A stretch of DNA of 64,000 bases, from NCBI RefSeq assembly GCF_005938745.2, contig NZ_VCBX02000001.1, positions 186,001 through 250,000 on the forward strand, given 5' to 3'. This document shows positions 17,743-26,708 of this stretch, in pieces. This DNA comes from Rhodococcus sp. KBS0724. Its GTDB lineage: Bacteria > Actinomycetota > Actinomycetes > Mycobacteriales > Mycobacteriaceae. Each line of letters starts with the position of its first letter. Within the stretch, counting starts at the first letter, position 1. The translations under genes and the position numbers were made by a program. The notes under the pieces are model-generated. The model saw only the letters and a list, made by a program, of their open reading frames with translations, did no database searches and had not been told where the DNA came from.

Positions 17743-18570
17743 CTACCGGGAGATGGACGCGGGTGATTCGGACAGCAGTTCTATCAGCGAATTCACCGCC
17801 TGACGGAGCCGTTGGGGTGTGCCGGAACTGATCGAACTCCACTGCGTGCCGTCGGCCGACGTACTTGACGACGCGACAATTCGGCCACGAGCGGTGTTGA
17901 AGACCGACACCACTCCGGCGGGAAGGTTCTCGGTGCCGATGCCACGCGGGATGCCGACAATTTCGGTGAAGGACGTACAGGTGACAATCGCACTGCCAAG
18001 TTGACCCGCCTCGGCGGGTGGTACGCCGGCCTGAGTCAGAGCGGCGCCGACGGTGTCTACGTCGGGTCCGGCATTCAGTGCGGCGCTCAGCAGGTCGGTG
18101 GGTGCGTTGATCACGGCAATCGGCATGGCGTCTGACGGGCCGAGTACGCGCACAACCGCATCTGCCGGATTCAGGCCTCTGCTCAGTGTGAGTGATCTGC
18201 TTGTGTCGTTGAAAGATGCTTCCACGCACAGTGATTCGTCGGCGGCGACGCACACCCGGGTAAGTGTTCCTTGGTTGTGGCTGCGGAGCGCAAGTTCCCA
18301 TACGGGACGAGTCAGGGTGCGCAGTGCCGTGGCAACGCCATGATGAATCTCGCCACCGGGGAGGAGATCGCGCGCGGTCAAAGATGTTGCTGCACTATGC
18401 ATTGCGGCATCACGTTCGCTGACCGAACCCCAGAGGGCGGTGCCACCGAGCACCACCGGGAGCACATCGAGGCCAAGACGCTCGCGGGCGTACTCGACCT
18501 CCTCCGGCGTCAGGTCGACGGAAGGGAAAGCGTCTGTGTTGGTGGCTATTCCGAGATCAAGGGCACTCAT
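17743..18570 (-). CDS. EspG-family ESX chaperone
   Basis: A 275-residue protein matching the EspG family: MSALDLGIATNTDAFP start, an early beta strand with VDLTPEEVEYARERLG, and the internal two-fold layout of beta sheets (VCVAADESLCVEASF; RIVASSSTSADGTQWSSIS near the end). EspG proteins are cytosolic chaperones that bind the hydrophobic tip of PPE proteins and deliver PE-PPE pairs to their own type VII (ESX) secretion system. Its ATG overlaps the PPE gene's stop by 4 bp, the strongest possible sign of a shared function with that gene. No ESX core gene is in the window. Confidence 0.82.
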   Translation of the reverse strand: MSALDLGIATNTDAFPSVDLTPEEVEYARERLGLDVLPVVLGGTALWGSVSERDAAMHSAATSLTARDLLPGGEIHHGVATALRTLTRPVWELALRSHNQGTLTRVCVAADESLCVEASFNDTSRSLTLSRGLNPADAVVRVLGPSDAMPIAVINAPTDLLSAALNAGPDVDTVGAALTQAGVPPAEAGQLGSAIVTCTSFTEIVGIPRGIGTENLPAGVVSVFNTARGRIVASSSTSADGTQWSSISSGTPQRLRQAVNSLIELLSESPASISR

Positions 18571-19796
18571 AGGTGTGCGTCCAGACCGGCGGCGCCGATC
18601 ACCGCGGTGATGACGGTGCGTCCATCGGCAAAATGCTCGAAGTGCTTGAGATAGTCGGGGGTGTCGTGGAAATTGGTGTCGTCGTCTGCCGCAGCATGGC
18701 GACCACTGGCGACGGGGCCGGTTCCGGAACTCGGCGTAGCGCGGACTGCGTCGGTGCGAACGGAGTCGGAGCGGATGGCGTCGGAGATAGCCGGGTTCAC
18801 TGCTCCCGATGCCGCGCGCGGCGTGATCTGGCCGTCAGAACTGCCCGAACTCCCCGACAGCCCTGCGCTGGCCGACTGTGCGCCGACGGGTGTTGTGGCC
18901 GCCGCTGCGGTGGTGGCTGCCGCATGCCGCCCGGCGCTGTTGCCCCCGGTCAGTGCGGTCCTGGTAGCCGCCGATACTGGCGAACTCAGGAGTGATGTTG
19001 CGCCCGCGCCCAGTCCGCCGCCTGCGCCGAGGGCCGCCGATACGGCGCCAGCCGCTGCGGTAGCCGTTGTTGCGGCTGCCGTCGTTGTGGAGGTGGCTCC
19101 GCCCAATACGGCGCCGAGATGAGAGGCGGCCGCGGTGACAGCAGGATTGGAGAGCACGGAGGTGATTGCGGCCGCGGCAGTGCGGACCGGCTCGATAAAT
19201 GCGTTGACGGTCTGTTCGGCGACGGTGACATTCCGCTGGGAGCCTTGGCCGGTGACATCGGACATGGTGATGGACGGCGGTGGCTCGAACTCGTCCCGCA
19301 CGGAGAGGGGAGCGGTAGCGGAATCGTAGGTTTCCATGGCCGCCGCAGCGCGAAGTTTGAGCTGCTCTGCAGCCAGTTCAGCCACCGCAGCCGATCCGGT
19401 GAGGGCGCCGCCGAGCGTGTACGCGGCCAGCTTTGCTGATTCGACGGCCGCGATTTCCGGTAGCGACGGCATGGCGATAGCCGCGACGGTGTACGTCGCC
19501 GACTGAACCTGTGCTTTGCCGCCGGTCTTCTGGGCGAGCATGGAAGAGCGTGCTGCCCACTCCTCGAACGGCTTGAACTTGGCGAGAGCGGCATCGGCGG
19601 CCTCGCCCGTCCAGCCGGTTCGCAGATTTGCCATCACTCGGCTGACCGTCGACGCCGTGTCTGCGAGTCCGGCCGACACTGCCGTCCAGGCCCCGCCCGC
19701 GACGCTGAGTGGGACTGGGCCCGCGCCGGCGATCAACGCAGCCGAATTGGGTGCTGCGCCGCGTGGATACCAGATGACGCCGGTGATGCCGACCAT
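18567..19796 (-). CDS. PPE-domain protein
   Basis: 409 residues. The N-terminal about 180 residues are helical with a helix-turn-helix WxG motif (TGWTGEAADAA, Trp62), as in PPE proteins, followed by a low-complexity Ala/Thr/Ser/Gly region and a distinct acidic C-terminus (DDDTNFHDTPDYLKHFEHF). A PE gene precedes and an EspG gene follows. A strong GGGGGGAAG ribosome-binding site precedes the ATG at 19796. The canonical Pro-Pro-Glu tripeptide is not present at the N-terminus, so this is a PPE-like member as seen outside mycobacteria. Expected to be secreted with the PE partner through an ESX system. Confidence 0.8.
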   Translation of the reverse strand: MVGITGVIWYPRGAAPNSAALIAGAGPVPLSVAGGAWTAVSAGLADTASTVSRVMANLRTGWTGEAADAALAKFKPFEEWAARSSMLAQKTGGKAQVQSATYTVAAIAMPSLPEIAAVESAKLAAYTLGGALTGSAAVAELAAEQLKLRAAAAMETYDSATAPLSVRDEFEPPPSITMSDVTGQGSQRNVTVAEQTVNAFIEPVRTAAAAITSVLSNPAVTAAASHLGAVLGGATSTTTAAATTATAAAGAVSAALGAGGGLGAGATSLLSSPVSAATRTALTGGNSAGRHAAATTAAAATTPVGAQSASAGLSGSSGSSDGQITPRAASGAVNPAISDAIRSDSVRTDAVRATPSSGTGPVASGRHAAADDDTNFHDTPDYLKHFEHFADGRTVITAVIGAAGLDAHL

Positions 19797-19853
19797 TGTT
19801 CTTCCCCCCAGAAGTGAAAATGTGCGAAGTAGTGACGTGCCTGCGGACGAGAA

Positions 19854-20153
19854 TCAGATGGGCGCCGAAGCCAGATCCGCCTGCGTCCGGTTGTCCTCGA
19901 ATTCATAGACGGCGGCATAGCGTCGTAGCGCAGCGGCTGCGTCCTCGAGTTCGACAACAGCGCGGTCGGCTGACGATGCCAAGCTCTCGGACGTCGAATT
20001 GAAACTGCTCGCGGCGCTGGTGGACACTTCGTCGGAGCCGGAAGGCAGGACTTGCCGGGCCGGTTTGGTGGACGCGACGACTCCGCGCAGCCGTGCGGCT
20101 CCGGCTTCGAGTTCGAGTGCAGCGGTAATGAGGGCGTGAGGATCGACGTGCAT
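19854..20153 (-). CDS. PE-like protein with type VII secretion signal
   Basis: 99 residues from the ATG at 20153, the size of a lone PE domain; AGGAG lies 8 bases upstream. The product MHVDPHALITAALELEAGAA... forms two predicted helices and ends with YEFED at residues 83-87, which fits the general ESX export motif YxxxD/E placed just after the second helix. The Pro-Glu pair itself is absent. 57 bp separate it from the PPE gene, giving the usual PE-PPE order. The longer frame to 20198 lacks a ribosome-binding site. Confidence 0.8.
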   Translation of the reverse strand: MHVDPHALITAALELEAGAARLRGVVASTKPARQVLPSGSDEVSTSAASSFNSTSESLASSADRAVVELEDAAAALRRYAAVYEFEDNRTQADLASAPI

Positions 20154-20184
20154 GTGCCGAACTCCTAGGTGACCAGGTCGAATG

Positions 20185-20211
20185 AGGTACGGGGTCAAAC
20201 TCCCCGCACCT
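20185..20211 (-). terminator. Hairpin between metallopeptidase and PE genes
   Basis: AGGTACGGGG and CCCCGCACCT can pair over 10 positions with one mismatch (a G-U pair on the minus strand) around a 7-base loop. It lies between two minus-strand genes and may end the upstream transcript or act in the PE leader; there is no T run. Confidence 0.4.
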
Positions 20212-20262
20212 ACTTTGATGCCTGGCGGCGGCTATCGGTTCCCTCGAAAACGGACTGGTTTC

Positions 20263-20613
20263 TCAACCCCACCCGAGTTCGTGCAGGCGGTCCTCTTCGA
20301 TTCCGAAATAGTGAGCGATCTCGTGGATGACCGTGACCGCAACCTCGTGCACGACCTCTTCTTCGGAGTCGCAGATGTCGAGGATCGCGTCGCGGTAGAT
20401 GGTCACCGTGTCCGGCAGGTATCCGCCGTACTGAGAATCGCGCTCGGTGAGGGCAATGCCCTGGTACAGCCCGAGAAGACCCGGTTCCTCGGGGTCACGA
20501 GGTTCGACAAGGACAACAACATTGTCGATGGCTTTTGCCAATTCCGGCGGAATGAGATCGAGTGCCTCGCCGACCAGGTCTTCGAACCGGTCGTCGTTCA
20601 TGGTTACCGTCAT
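20263..20613 (-). CDS. Small zinc metallopeptidase-like protein (Rv3836-type)
   Basis: 116 residues with the zincin motif HEIAHYFGIEEDRLHELGW near the C-terminus: the HExxH histidines and a downstream Glu suggest a bound zinc. The N-terminus (FEDLVGEALDLIPPELA) and LYQGIALTER are typical of the family once grouped as COG3824. Protease activity is assumed from the fold only. It starts 3 bp after the stop of the septum-formation-domain gene on the same strand, the same pairing as Rv3835-Rv3836. A second in-frame ATG at 20601 is possible. Confidence 0.9.
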   Translation of the reverse strand: MTVTMNDDRFEDLVGEALDLIPPELAKAIDNVVVLVEPRDPEEPGLLGLYQGIALTERDSQYGGYLPDTVTIYRDAILDICDSEEEVVHEVAVTVIHEIAHYFGIEEDRLHELGWG

Positions 20614-20616
20614 GGC

Positions 20617-21741
20617 TTACGACGGCGGGGACGCGCCGGGCAACGGTGTCGGCACTGACCGACCTTCCGGTGCGGCTGGCGGCGGGACCGGAGCCGCACC
20701 GTTGATCAGGATCTCGCCTTTGGCGCTGCCGGTGATGGTCGCGAACCCGCCCGTGTCGACTTCCTTGCCGACCGAGCAGTTGACGCGCCGGCTGCCGGCC
20801 AGCCAGCTTTCCAGGGCGATGTTGTCCCAGAACAGTGTCAGCGTCTTGTCGCGCAACGCGTCCGCCGTACCCAGGTATTCGTTGGCGGCCTGTGTGCAGA
20901 CCCCTTCGAGATAGGCGTCCTGATCCTCTACCGACGGCATACCGGCGGGAAACTGTGTGCCCAGGTCGATCACCGAGATGACCTCGTACGCGTGGGGGTT
21001 CGCGCAACTCACGGGGTCGGTCGGAAGATTCTGGTTGATGCCGATGCAGGTTCCGACGTCCCAGACATTCGACTGATCCTGATCGGCTACCCGGCCGGTG
21101 AACGGCAGAAGTTCGCCGGTTGTGGTCGAGAACTGCAGGCCACAGCGCAACGAACGGTCACCCGACGTCCAGGAAGATTCGCTCGGGAACATCAGTCCGA
21201 CGCTGAACTTGCCCTTCGGATCGAACCGCGAGCCGAGGTAGGAGTTCACGATCGGAGTGCAGTGCTCGTCGCGCAGTTCCGCGAACCGCAGCGCGCCCGG
21301 GTACCGCGATCCCGGGCCGAACTCCGCGCCCGGGAACACCGACAAATCGAGTGGGCCGGCAACCTCGAAGCGGTGCTCGGTATCGCACGAGACGATGGAC
21401 ATGTCGGTGCGATCACCACCGGATGCCGTCGCGGGCGTCCAGTTCAGGCAATCGCCCGCACCGGCAGACGTGAAGGCGTTTTCTTCGACCGATTTGGTCG
21501 ACTGAGAGCCGATTCCGCCGACCGTGGCAGCCGGCTTGTCGCCACTGTTCATGCCGCCGGAAATCGCGATCGTCGCGATGGCAGCAACAACCGCGCCCAC
21601 CGCAACAGCAGCCAGAACGCGTCTGGTGCGGTTCGCTGAGACGGTCTTCTTCCCCGGAGAGGCCGTCGGGCCCGCCGGATCGGACGGCTTCTCGATCTTG
21701 TCTTCAGACATCGATCCCATCATGCCTGTTTTCCATGCCAT
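20617..21741 (-). CDS. Membrane-anchored septum-formation-domain protein (Rv3835-type)
   Basis: 374 residues: a short charged cytoplasmic N-terminus, one membrane helix (VLAAVAVGAVVAAIATIAISGG, about residues 42-63, quoted here in part as VLAAVAVGAVVAAIATIA), and an extracytoplasmic part with two copies of the septum-formation domain, each with paired Cys (GDCLNW..SCDTEH and GTCIGIN..SCANPHAYEV), ending in a Pro-rich tail. GAAGG six bases before the ATG at 21741 supports that start; ATG 21711 is an alternative. Corresponds to Rv3835; a cell-division link is inferred from the domain name only. Confidence 0.85.
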   Translation of the reverse strand: MAWKTGMMGSMSEDKIEKPSDPAGPTASPGKKTVSANRTRRVLAAVAVGAVVAAIATIAISGGMNSGDKPAATVGGIGSQSTKSVEENAFTSAGAGDCLNWTPATASGGDRTDMSIVSCDTEHRFEVAGPLDLSVFPGAEFGPGSRYPGALRFAELRDEHCTPIVNSYLGSRFDPKGKFSVGLMFPSESSWTSGDRSLRCGLQFSTTTGELLPFTGRVADQDQSNVWDVGTCIGINQNLPTDPVSCANPHAYEVISVIDLGTQFPAGMPSVEDQDAYLEGVCTQAANEYLGTADALRDKTLTLFWDNIALESWLAGSRRVNCSVGKEVDTGGFATITGSAKGEILINGAAPVPPPAAPEGRSVPTPLPGASPPS

Positions 21742-21793
21742 ACCGAACCTTCACGGCAAAACGTTTACGTCCGAAGCAGGTATTTTATGGACT

Positions 21794-22189
21794 ATGACCG
21801 AAGAATCCGGGCTCGAACCCGAAGCCGTCGAACTCGCCGGACGTCTCTTCGACATGGCGCGGACCGGCGACGCAGCGTCTCTGGCGTCGTACATCGACGC
21901 CGGAATTCCGGTGGATCTGACCAACAGCAGCGGCGACACGCTGGTGATGTTGGCCGCATATCACGGCCACGTTGATGCCGTCGTTGCTCTGATCGAGCGT
22001 GGCGCCGACGTCAATCGGGCCAACGACAAGAACCAGACACCTCTTGCCGGTGCCGTCTTCAAGGGTGAGGACGCCGTCGTAAAAGCACTGGTGAGCGGGG
22101 GAGCTGACCCACGCGGCGGGCATCCGAGCGCTATCGACGCGGCCCGGATGTTCGGACGCGAGGATTATCTTTCGCTGCTGGAATCCTGA
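21794..22189 (+). CDS. Ankyrin-repeat protein
   Basis: 131 residues made mostly of three ankyrin repeats, visible as NSSGDTLVMLAAYHGHVDAV, ERGADVNRANDKNQTPLAGA and SGGADPRGGHPSAIDAARMF with their conserved GAD and TPL/TLVMLA positions. Ankyrin proteins bind other proteins; the partner is unknown. It is divergent from the Rv3835-type gene, sharing a 52-bp promoter region, and is followed after 67 bp by serS on the same strand. No signal peptide. Confidence 0.88.
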   Translation: MTEESGLEPEAVELAGRLFDMARTGDAASLASYIDAGIPVDLTNSSGDTLVMLAAYHGHVDAVVALIERGADVNRANDKNQTPLAGAVFKGEDAVVKALVSGGADPRGGHPSAIDAARMFGREDYLSLLES

Positions 22190-22256
22190 GCGTCGCCCGG
22201 AGCCGCCCTGGACGTGACCGTTGGCGACCTGGGGAGAGTGGGTAAAGTTCCTAGTC

Positions 22257-23510
22257 GTGATTGACCTCAAGTTCCTCCGCGAGAATCCCGAAATCGTCCG
22301 CGAGTCGCAGCGCACCCGTGGAGAAGATCCCGGACTGGTCGACGCTCTGCTCGAAGCTGACGCGTCCCGACGCGCCGCTGTGCTGACCGGAGACAACCTC
22401 CGCGCCGAGCAAAAGGCGTTCGGCAAGAAGGTCGGAGCGGCATCTCCGGAGGAGCGTCCCGCACTGCTCGCGGGGTCCAAGGAACTTGCCGCCAAGGTCA
22501 AGGAAGCCGAAGCCGCGCAGCACGAGGCGCAGGCCGCGCTCGACGCCGCGCATCGCGCGATCTCCAACGTCGTGCAGGAAGGCGCTCCGGCCGGCGGTGA
22601 AGACGACTACATCGTCCTCGAGACTGTCGGCGACATTCCGTCGTTCGACTTCGAGCCGAAGGATCACCTCGAGCTTGGTGAGTCGCTGAACCTCATCGAC
22701 ATGGAGCGTGGCGCGAAGGTCTCGGGCTCGCGTTTCTACTTCATGACCGGGTACGGCGCGATGCTTCAGCTCGGCCTGCTGCAGCTCGCCGCGCAGAAGG
22801 CGATTGCCAACGGTTTCACGATGATGATCCCGCCGGTGCTCGTGCGTCCCGAGATCATGGCCGGTACCGGCTTCCTCGGCGCTCACTCCGACGAGATCTA
22901 CCACCTCGAGGAAGACGACCTCTACCTCGTCGGCACCTCCGAGGTTCCGATGGCCGGTTACCACTCGGGTGAAATTCTCGAACTCAACGAAGGCCCGAAG
23001 CGCTACGCCGGCTGGTCCTCGTGCTTCCGTCGTGAAGCAGGCAGCTACGGCAAGGACACCCGCGGCATCATCCGCGTCCACCAGTTCGACAAGGTCGAAA
23101 TGTTTACTTACTGCCGACCGGAGGACGCCGACGCCGAGCATCAGCGTCTCCTGCGCTGGGAGCGGGACATGTTGGACGCCATGGAGATTCCGTACCGCGT
23201 TATCGACGTTGCCGGTGGTGACCTCGGTTCCTCGGCCGCCCGTAAGTTCGACTGCGAAGCATGGGTTCCGACGCAGCAGGCGTACCGCGAGCTGACGTCG
23301 ACGTCCAACTGCACCACGTTCCAGGCGCGACGGTTGAGTGTTCGGTACCGCGACGAGAACGGCAAGCCGCAGACGGCCGCCACCCTCAACGGCACCCTCG
23401 CCACGACGCGCTGGATCGTGTCGATCCTCGAAAACCACCAGCAGGCCGACGGCACCGTTCGCGTGCCGGCAGCACTGGTTCCGTTTGTCGGCACGGACGT
23501 GCTTCGCTGA
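22257..23510 (+). CDS. serS: Seryl-tRNA synthetase
   Basis: Charges tRNA-Ser with serine. 417 residues from the GTG start ([18 protein letters not shown]). The N-terminal coiled-coil arm (about residues 30-100) binds the long variable arm of tRNA-Ser; class II motif 2 is in [19 protein letters not shown] and motif 3 in [20 protein letters not shown]. Full length for the family. In M. tuberculosis the orthologue is Rv3834c, consistent with the neighbouring genes. A strong terminator hairpin follows the stop. Confidence 0.98.
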   Translation: MIDLKFLRENPEIVRESQRTRGEDPGLVDALLEADASRRAAVLTGDNLRAEQKAFGKKVGAASPEERPALLAGSKELAAKVKEAEAAQHEAQAALDAAHRAISNVVQEGAPAGGEDDYIVLETVGDIPSFDFEPKDHLELGESLNLIDMERGAKVSGSRFYFMTGYGAMLQLGLLQLAAQKAIANGFTMMIPPVLVRPEIMAGTGFLGAHSDEIYHLEEDDLYLVGTSEVPMAGYHSGEILELNEGPKRYAGWSSCFRREAGSYGKDTRGIIRVHQFDKVEMFTYCRPEDADAEHQRLLRWERDMLDAMEIPYRVIDVAGGDLGSSAARKFDCEAWVPTQQAYRELTSTSNCTTFQARRLSVRYRDENGKPQTAATLNGTLATTRWIVSILENHQQADGTVRVPAALVPFVGTDVLR

Positions 23511-23874
23511 CGCGCTGAGACCATCAGAACAGGGCCGCGACGGACTTCGTCGCGGCCCTTTCTCATACTTTCGGATGAGTTAGTTGAAAATTTTCTCCGA
23601 AATATTGACGATCCAAAAATTTTTGTCAGAGGCTAGAAGCGCAACCAAATTTGTTGTTGCAAAGCCATTTTAGTGGCTGTTTTTCTCCGAAGTACGGCTA
23701 TTGGTCTCAATTTTCCAGTCGGCGTTCGCTGATTGGAGGGTGGGTTTCGGGGTGAATTGGACATGTGTCCTGCCAAAAGTAGTACACGTACTAGTTTCTT
23801 CGCTATGTTGTGACGGCGCGCACACGTTATGTCCGAATCCACTGCTCATGTTTGCCCTTCCGAAGGAAGTGCCC
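23511..23874. other. Intergenic region, AT-rich (364 bp)
   Basis: Contains the serS terminator, then about 130 bp strikingly richer in A and T than its surroundings (23575-23700), a short hairpin AGCCA/TGGCT followed by GTTTTT at 23664-23684, and an inverted repeat TAGTAC-AC-GTACTA at 23780-23793. This must include the promoter of the Ig-like protein gene. No coding signal. Confidence 0.7.
23531..23563 (+). terminator. Terminator of serS
   Basis: Perfect 12-bp stem AGGGCCGCGACG/CGTCGCGGCCCT with a 5-base loop, followed by TTCTC, 20 bp after the serS stop. Confidence 0.85.
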
Positions 23875-26514
23875 ATGTCCCAAATCTCTCAGTTGCGGCG
23901 ATTCGCCGTGCCCATAACCGGAACCGCAATGGTGGCCGGAATGCTGCTGGTCGGCGCGCCGGCGTCAGCGGCTCCTGTTACGACGAGCTTTTCTACTGCG
24001 TGCGAGGCAAAGGCTTCACTTGCAACGGTCGACAAGATGACGGCCAGTTCGGTCACTGTCGATGCGCCTACTACCGTATTGCCCGGCGAGACATTCACTT
24101 TCAGAATGCAGACGAATGGGCAGTCCTATCCGAATTCCGATTCGGGGGCGACGACGACAAACTTGTCGAGATTGAAGAACGACTTCAAGATCCCCGACAA
24201 CGCGACGTTTGTCAGTGCCGCAATTGTTGCCGGCACGTCGTTCAACCTGGACCTTGTTGCGCCAAGCGTAATCCGAATCAACGATGCGGGCAGTCCAGAT
24301 GCTGCCGGGCCGTACCTGAGGATCTCGGGTAATAACGAGGTGATCGGCAACGCGCCGAATTCGAAGAACAATTCCGAGGGCGGTATCCGTGCGCCCAAGA
24401 CCAAGAAAAATCTTGACGGGACGACCAACGCGAACGGTGACAGCTGGCTCCGTATGCCGGCAATTGACGTGACGATGGTCGCGGGTCCGTCGGGCGTGAT
24501 TCAGCCGAAGGTCAGGACAGACGGTGACGCGGCAAATTACGGCAATGACAAGAACTTCAGTACACAGTTGGCTCAGGCCAGTGTGCCGCTCTTTGGCAAG
24601 CAATGGGCGGCTACAAGGTGCAGTCCGCGCGATGCAAAGGGAAATGCGACCCTGAACGCGGGCGCAGGTCCGTTGGCCACCATCACTATTGAGTCTGCTG
24701 CGGTCGATATCGAGACGACGACGTCACTCTCGGTTCCGGCTACTGCAATTACGGGTACTGCTGTTGATTTGACTGCGACGGTTGCTCCTTCGGATGCTGT
24801 TGGCAGCGTGCAGTTCAAGTCGAATGGTGTGGCGATCGGTTCTCCGGTGACTGTTGCCGGTGGGTCTGCTGTGCTGTCGCATGCGTTCGATGCTGCTGGT
24901 GCGCAGAGCATTACGGCTGACTTCACTGCCGGTGCAGGGTTTGTGAGTTCGTCGGCGTCGGCTCAGACGGTGACTGTTTCGGATCCGGCTCCGGTGGATG
25001 TGGAGACCACGACGTCACTCTCGGTTCCTGCCACGGCGATTACGGGTACGGCTGTTGATTTGACTGCGACGGTTGCTCCTTCGGATGCTGTGGGCACGGT
25101 GCAGTTCAAGTCGAATGGTGTGGCGATTGGTTCTCCGGTGGCTGTGTCTGCTGGTGTTGCGACGTTGAATCATGCGTTCGATGCTGCTGGTGCGCAGAGC
25201 ATTACGGCTGATTTCACTGCCGGTGCAGGGTTTGTCGGTTCCTCGGCGTCGGCTCAGATGGTGACTGTGTCTGATCCGGATCCGGTGGATGTGGAGACGA
25301 CGACGTCACTCTCGGTTCCTGCTACTGCGATTACGGGTGCGGCGGTTGATTTGACTGCGACGGTTGCGCCTTCGGATGCTGTGGGCAGTGTGCAGTTCAA
25401 GTCGAATGGTGTGGCGATTGGTTCTCCGGTGGCTGTGTCTGCTGGTGTTGCGACGTTGAATCATGCGTTCGATGCTGCTGGTGCGCAGAGTATTACGGCT
25501 GACTTCACTGCCGGTGCAGGGTTTGTGAGTTCCTCGGCGTCGGCTCAGACGGTGACTGTCTCGGATCCGGCTCCGGTGGATGTGGAGACGACGACGTCAC
25601 TCTCGGTTCCTGCTACTGCGATTACGGGTGCGGCGGTTGATTTGACTGCGACGGTTGCGCCTTCGGATGCTGTGGGCAGTGTGCAGTTCAAGTCGAATGG
25701 TGTGGCGATTGGTTCTCCGGTGGCTGTGTCTGCTGGTGTTGCGACGTTGAATCATGCGTTCGATGCTGCTGGTGCGCAGAGTATTACGGCTGACTTCACC
25801 GCGGGTGCAGGGTTTGTGAGTTCCTCGGCGTCGGCTCAGACGGTGACTGTTTCTGATCCGGCTCCGGTGGAGAAGGCAACGAAGACAGTTCTGAGTGTTC
25901 AGGGTGAAGCCAAGGTTGGACTCCCCGTGGATCTCTTCGCGACGGTGTCCGAGGATCCCTCGAATGACGTTGTGCCGTCCGGCGGAACTGTTCAGTTCAA
26001 GATCGGTGGAGTCGATCAGGGCGCCCCGGTTGCAGTTGTTGACGGAGTTGCCAAGCTGCCGCACGTATTCGGAGCAGAAGGCACCTTTGCAGTCTCGGCC
26101 GTATTCAGCGGCTCCGGAGTGTTCACTTCATCCACTGCTGAGTCCGTCGACGTCAATGTGACGGTTCCGACGGTCTCGGATGTCGAGAGCTCGACGTCGT
26201 TGACGGCGCCGTCTTCGGCAAAGGTCGGCACCTCGGTGCAGCTGAAGGCTGTGGTCAGTTCTTCCGGCGCGACGTCGGGAACCGTCCAGTTCTTCGACGG
26301 AACTACTCCGATCGGAATGGCGGTTGATGTTGTGGGTGGGCAGGCCGTGCTGAGCCACACCTTCACCACGACCGGCAACCATTCGATCACCGCGGTGTAC
26401 AGCGGAGCCCAGGGCGTTACGGGTTCCACGTCGACCGCATCGGTTGTGAACGTCGGTAACGGGGGCGGTGACTTCGGTTCGCTCGGATCGCTGTCGCTGC
26501 CGTTCGGTTCCTGA
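23875..26514 (+). CDS. Large secreted protein with tandem bacterial Ig-like repeats
   Basis: 879 residues from the ATG at 23875, preceded by the ribosome-binding site CGAAGGAAG. A Sec signal peptide ends near APASAAP (about residue 30). Residues 31-276 form a unique N-terminal domain with two Cys; residues 277-664 are four 97-residue Ig-like modules with motifs VDLTATVAPSDAVG, VQFKSNGVAIGSPV and HAFDAAGAQSITADF; two diverged modules follow; the tail is GGGDFGSLGSLSLPFGS. Modules of this type (Big_3_5) form stalks in cell-surface adhesins. No LPxTG or lipobox is visible, so how it stays at the surface is unknown. The repeats use more T-ending codons than neighbouring genes. Confidence 0.85.
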   Translation: MSQISQLRRFAVPITGTAMVAGMLLVGAPASAAPVTTSFSTACEAKASLATVDKMTASSVTVDAPTTVLPGETFTFRMQTNGQSYPNSDSGATTTNLSRLKNDFKIPDNATFVSAAIVAGTSFNLDLVAPSVIRINDAGSPDAAGPYLRISGNNEVIGNAPNSKNNSEGGIRAPKTKKNLDGTTNANGDSWLRMPAIDVTMVAGPSGVIQPKVRTDGDAANYGNDKNFSTQLAQASVPLFGKQWAATRCSPRDAKGNATLNAGAGPLATITIESAAVDIETTTSLSVPATAITGTAVDLTATVAPSDAVGSVQFKSNGVAIGSPVTVAGGSAVLSHAFDAAGAQSITADFTAGAGFVSSSASAQTVTVSDPAPVDVETTTSLSVPATAITGTAVDLTATVAPSDAVGTVQFKSNGVAIGSPVAVSAGVATLNHAFDAAGAQSITADFTAGAGFVGSSASAQMVTVSDPDPVDVETTTSLSVPATAITGAAVDLTATVAPSDAVGSVQFKSNGVAIGSPVAVSAGVATLNHAFDAAGAQSITADFTAGAGFVSSSASAQTVTVSDPAPVDVETTTSLSVPATAITGAAVDLTATVAPSDAVGSVQFKSNGVAIGSPVAVSAGVATLNHAFDAAGAQSITADFTAGAGFVSSSASAQTVTVSDPAPVEKATKTVLSVQGEAKVGLPVDLFATVSEDPSNDVVPSGGTVQFKIGGVDQGAPVAVVDGVAKLPHVFGAEGTFAVSAVFSGSGVFTSSTAESVDVNVTVPTVSDVESSTSLTAPSSAKVGTSVQLKAVVSSSGATSGTVQFFDGTTPIGMAVDVVGGQAVLSHTFTTTGNHSITAVYSGAQGVTGSTSTASVVNVGNGGGDFGSLGSLSLPFGS
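24703..25866 (+). repeat. Four tandem 291-bp repeats
   Basis: Units at 24703-24993, 24994-25284, 25285-25575 and 25576-25866, each exactly 97 codons, so copy-number change keeps the frame. Units 3 and 4 differ at only four bases by eye (two near 25800, two near 25853 in unit 4), which points to recent duplication or gene conversion. Confidence 0.95.
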
Positions 26515-26529
26515 TTCCCCGATGATGTG

Positions 26530-26561
26530 ATGCCCCTTGCGCCTATAGGTGCAAGGGGCAT
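26530..26561 (+). terminator. Terminator after the first Ig-like gene
   Basis: 11-bp stem ATGCCCCTTGC/GCAAGGGGCAT around a 10-base loop, 16 bp after the stop codon; no T run, as often in actinobacteria. Confidence 0.75.
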
Positions 26562-26708
26562 TGCCCGGCGCGCTGGGTGGCCGCTCCCCCGACTCTTGAT
26601 CACCCTCTGCTGCACAGCAGATTCGGCTCTAACTCAACTGCTGTTGTGGCACTGGCTGCGGTGGTTGTTCCGTTCAGTCAGTGCATCGCACAGAGAGGCT
26701 CGAAATCT

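Noticed and set aside
22251..23438. Long minus-strand frame opposite serS
   Set aside because: serS is certain on the plus strand; the antisense product has no family features.
24703..25866. Assembly artefact explaining the near-identical repeats
   Set aside because: Each unit carries its own small differences and the frame is kept, so real tandem duplication is more likely, though long reads would settle it.
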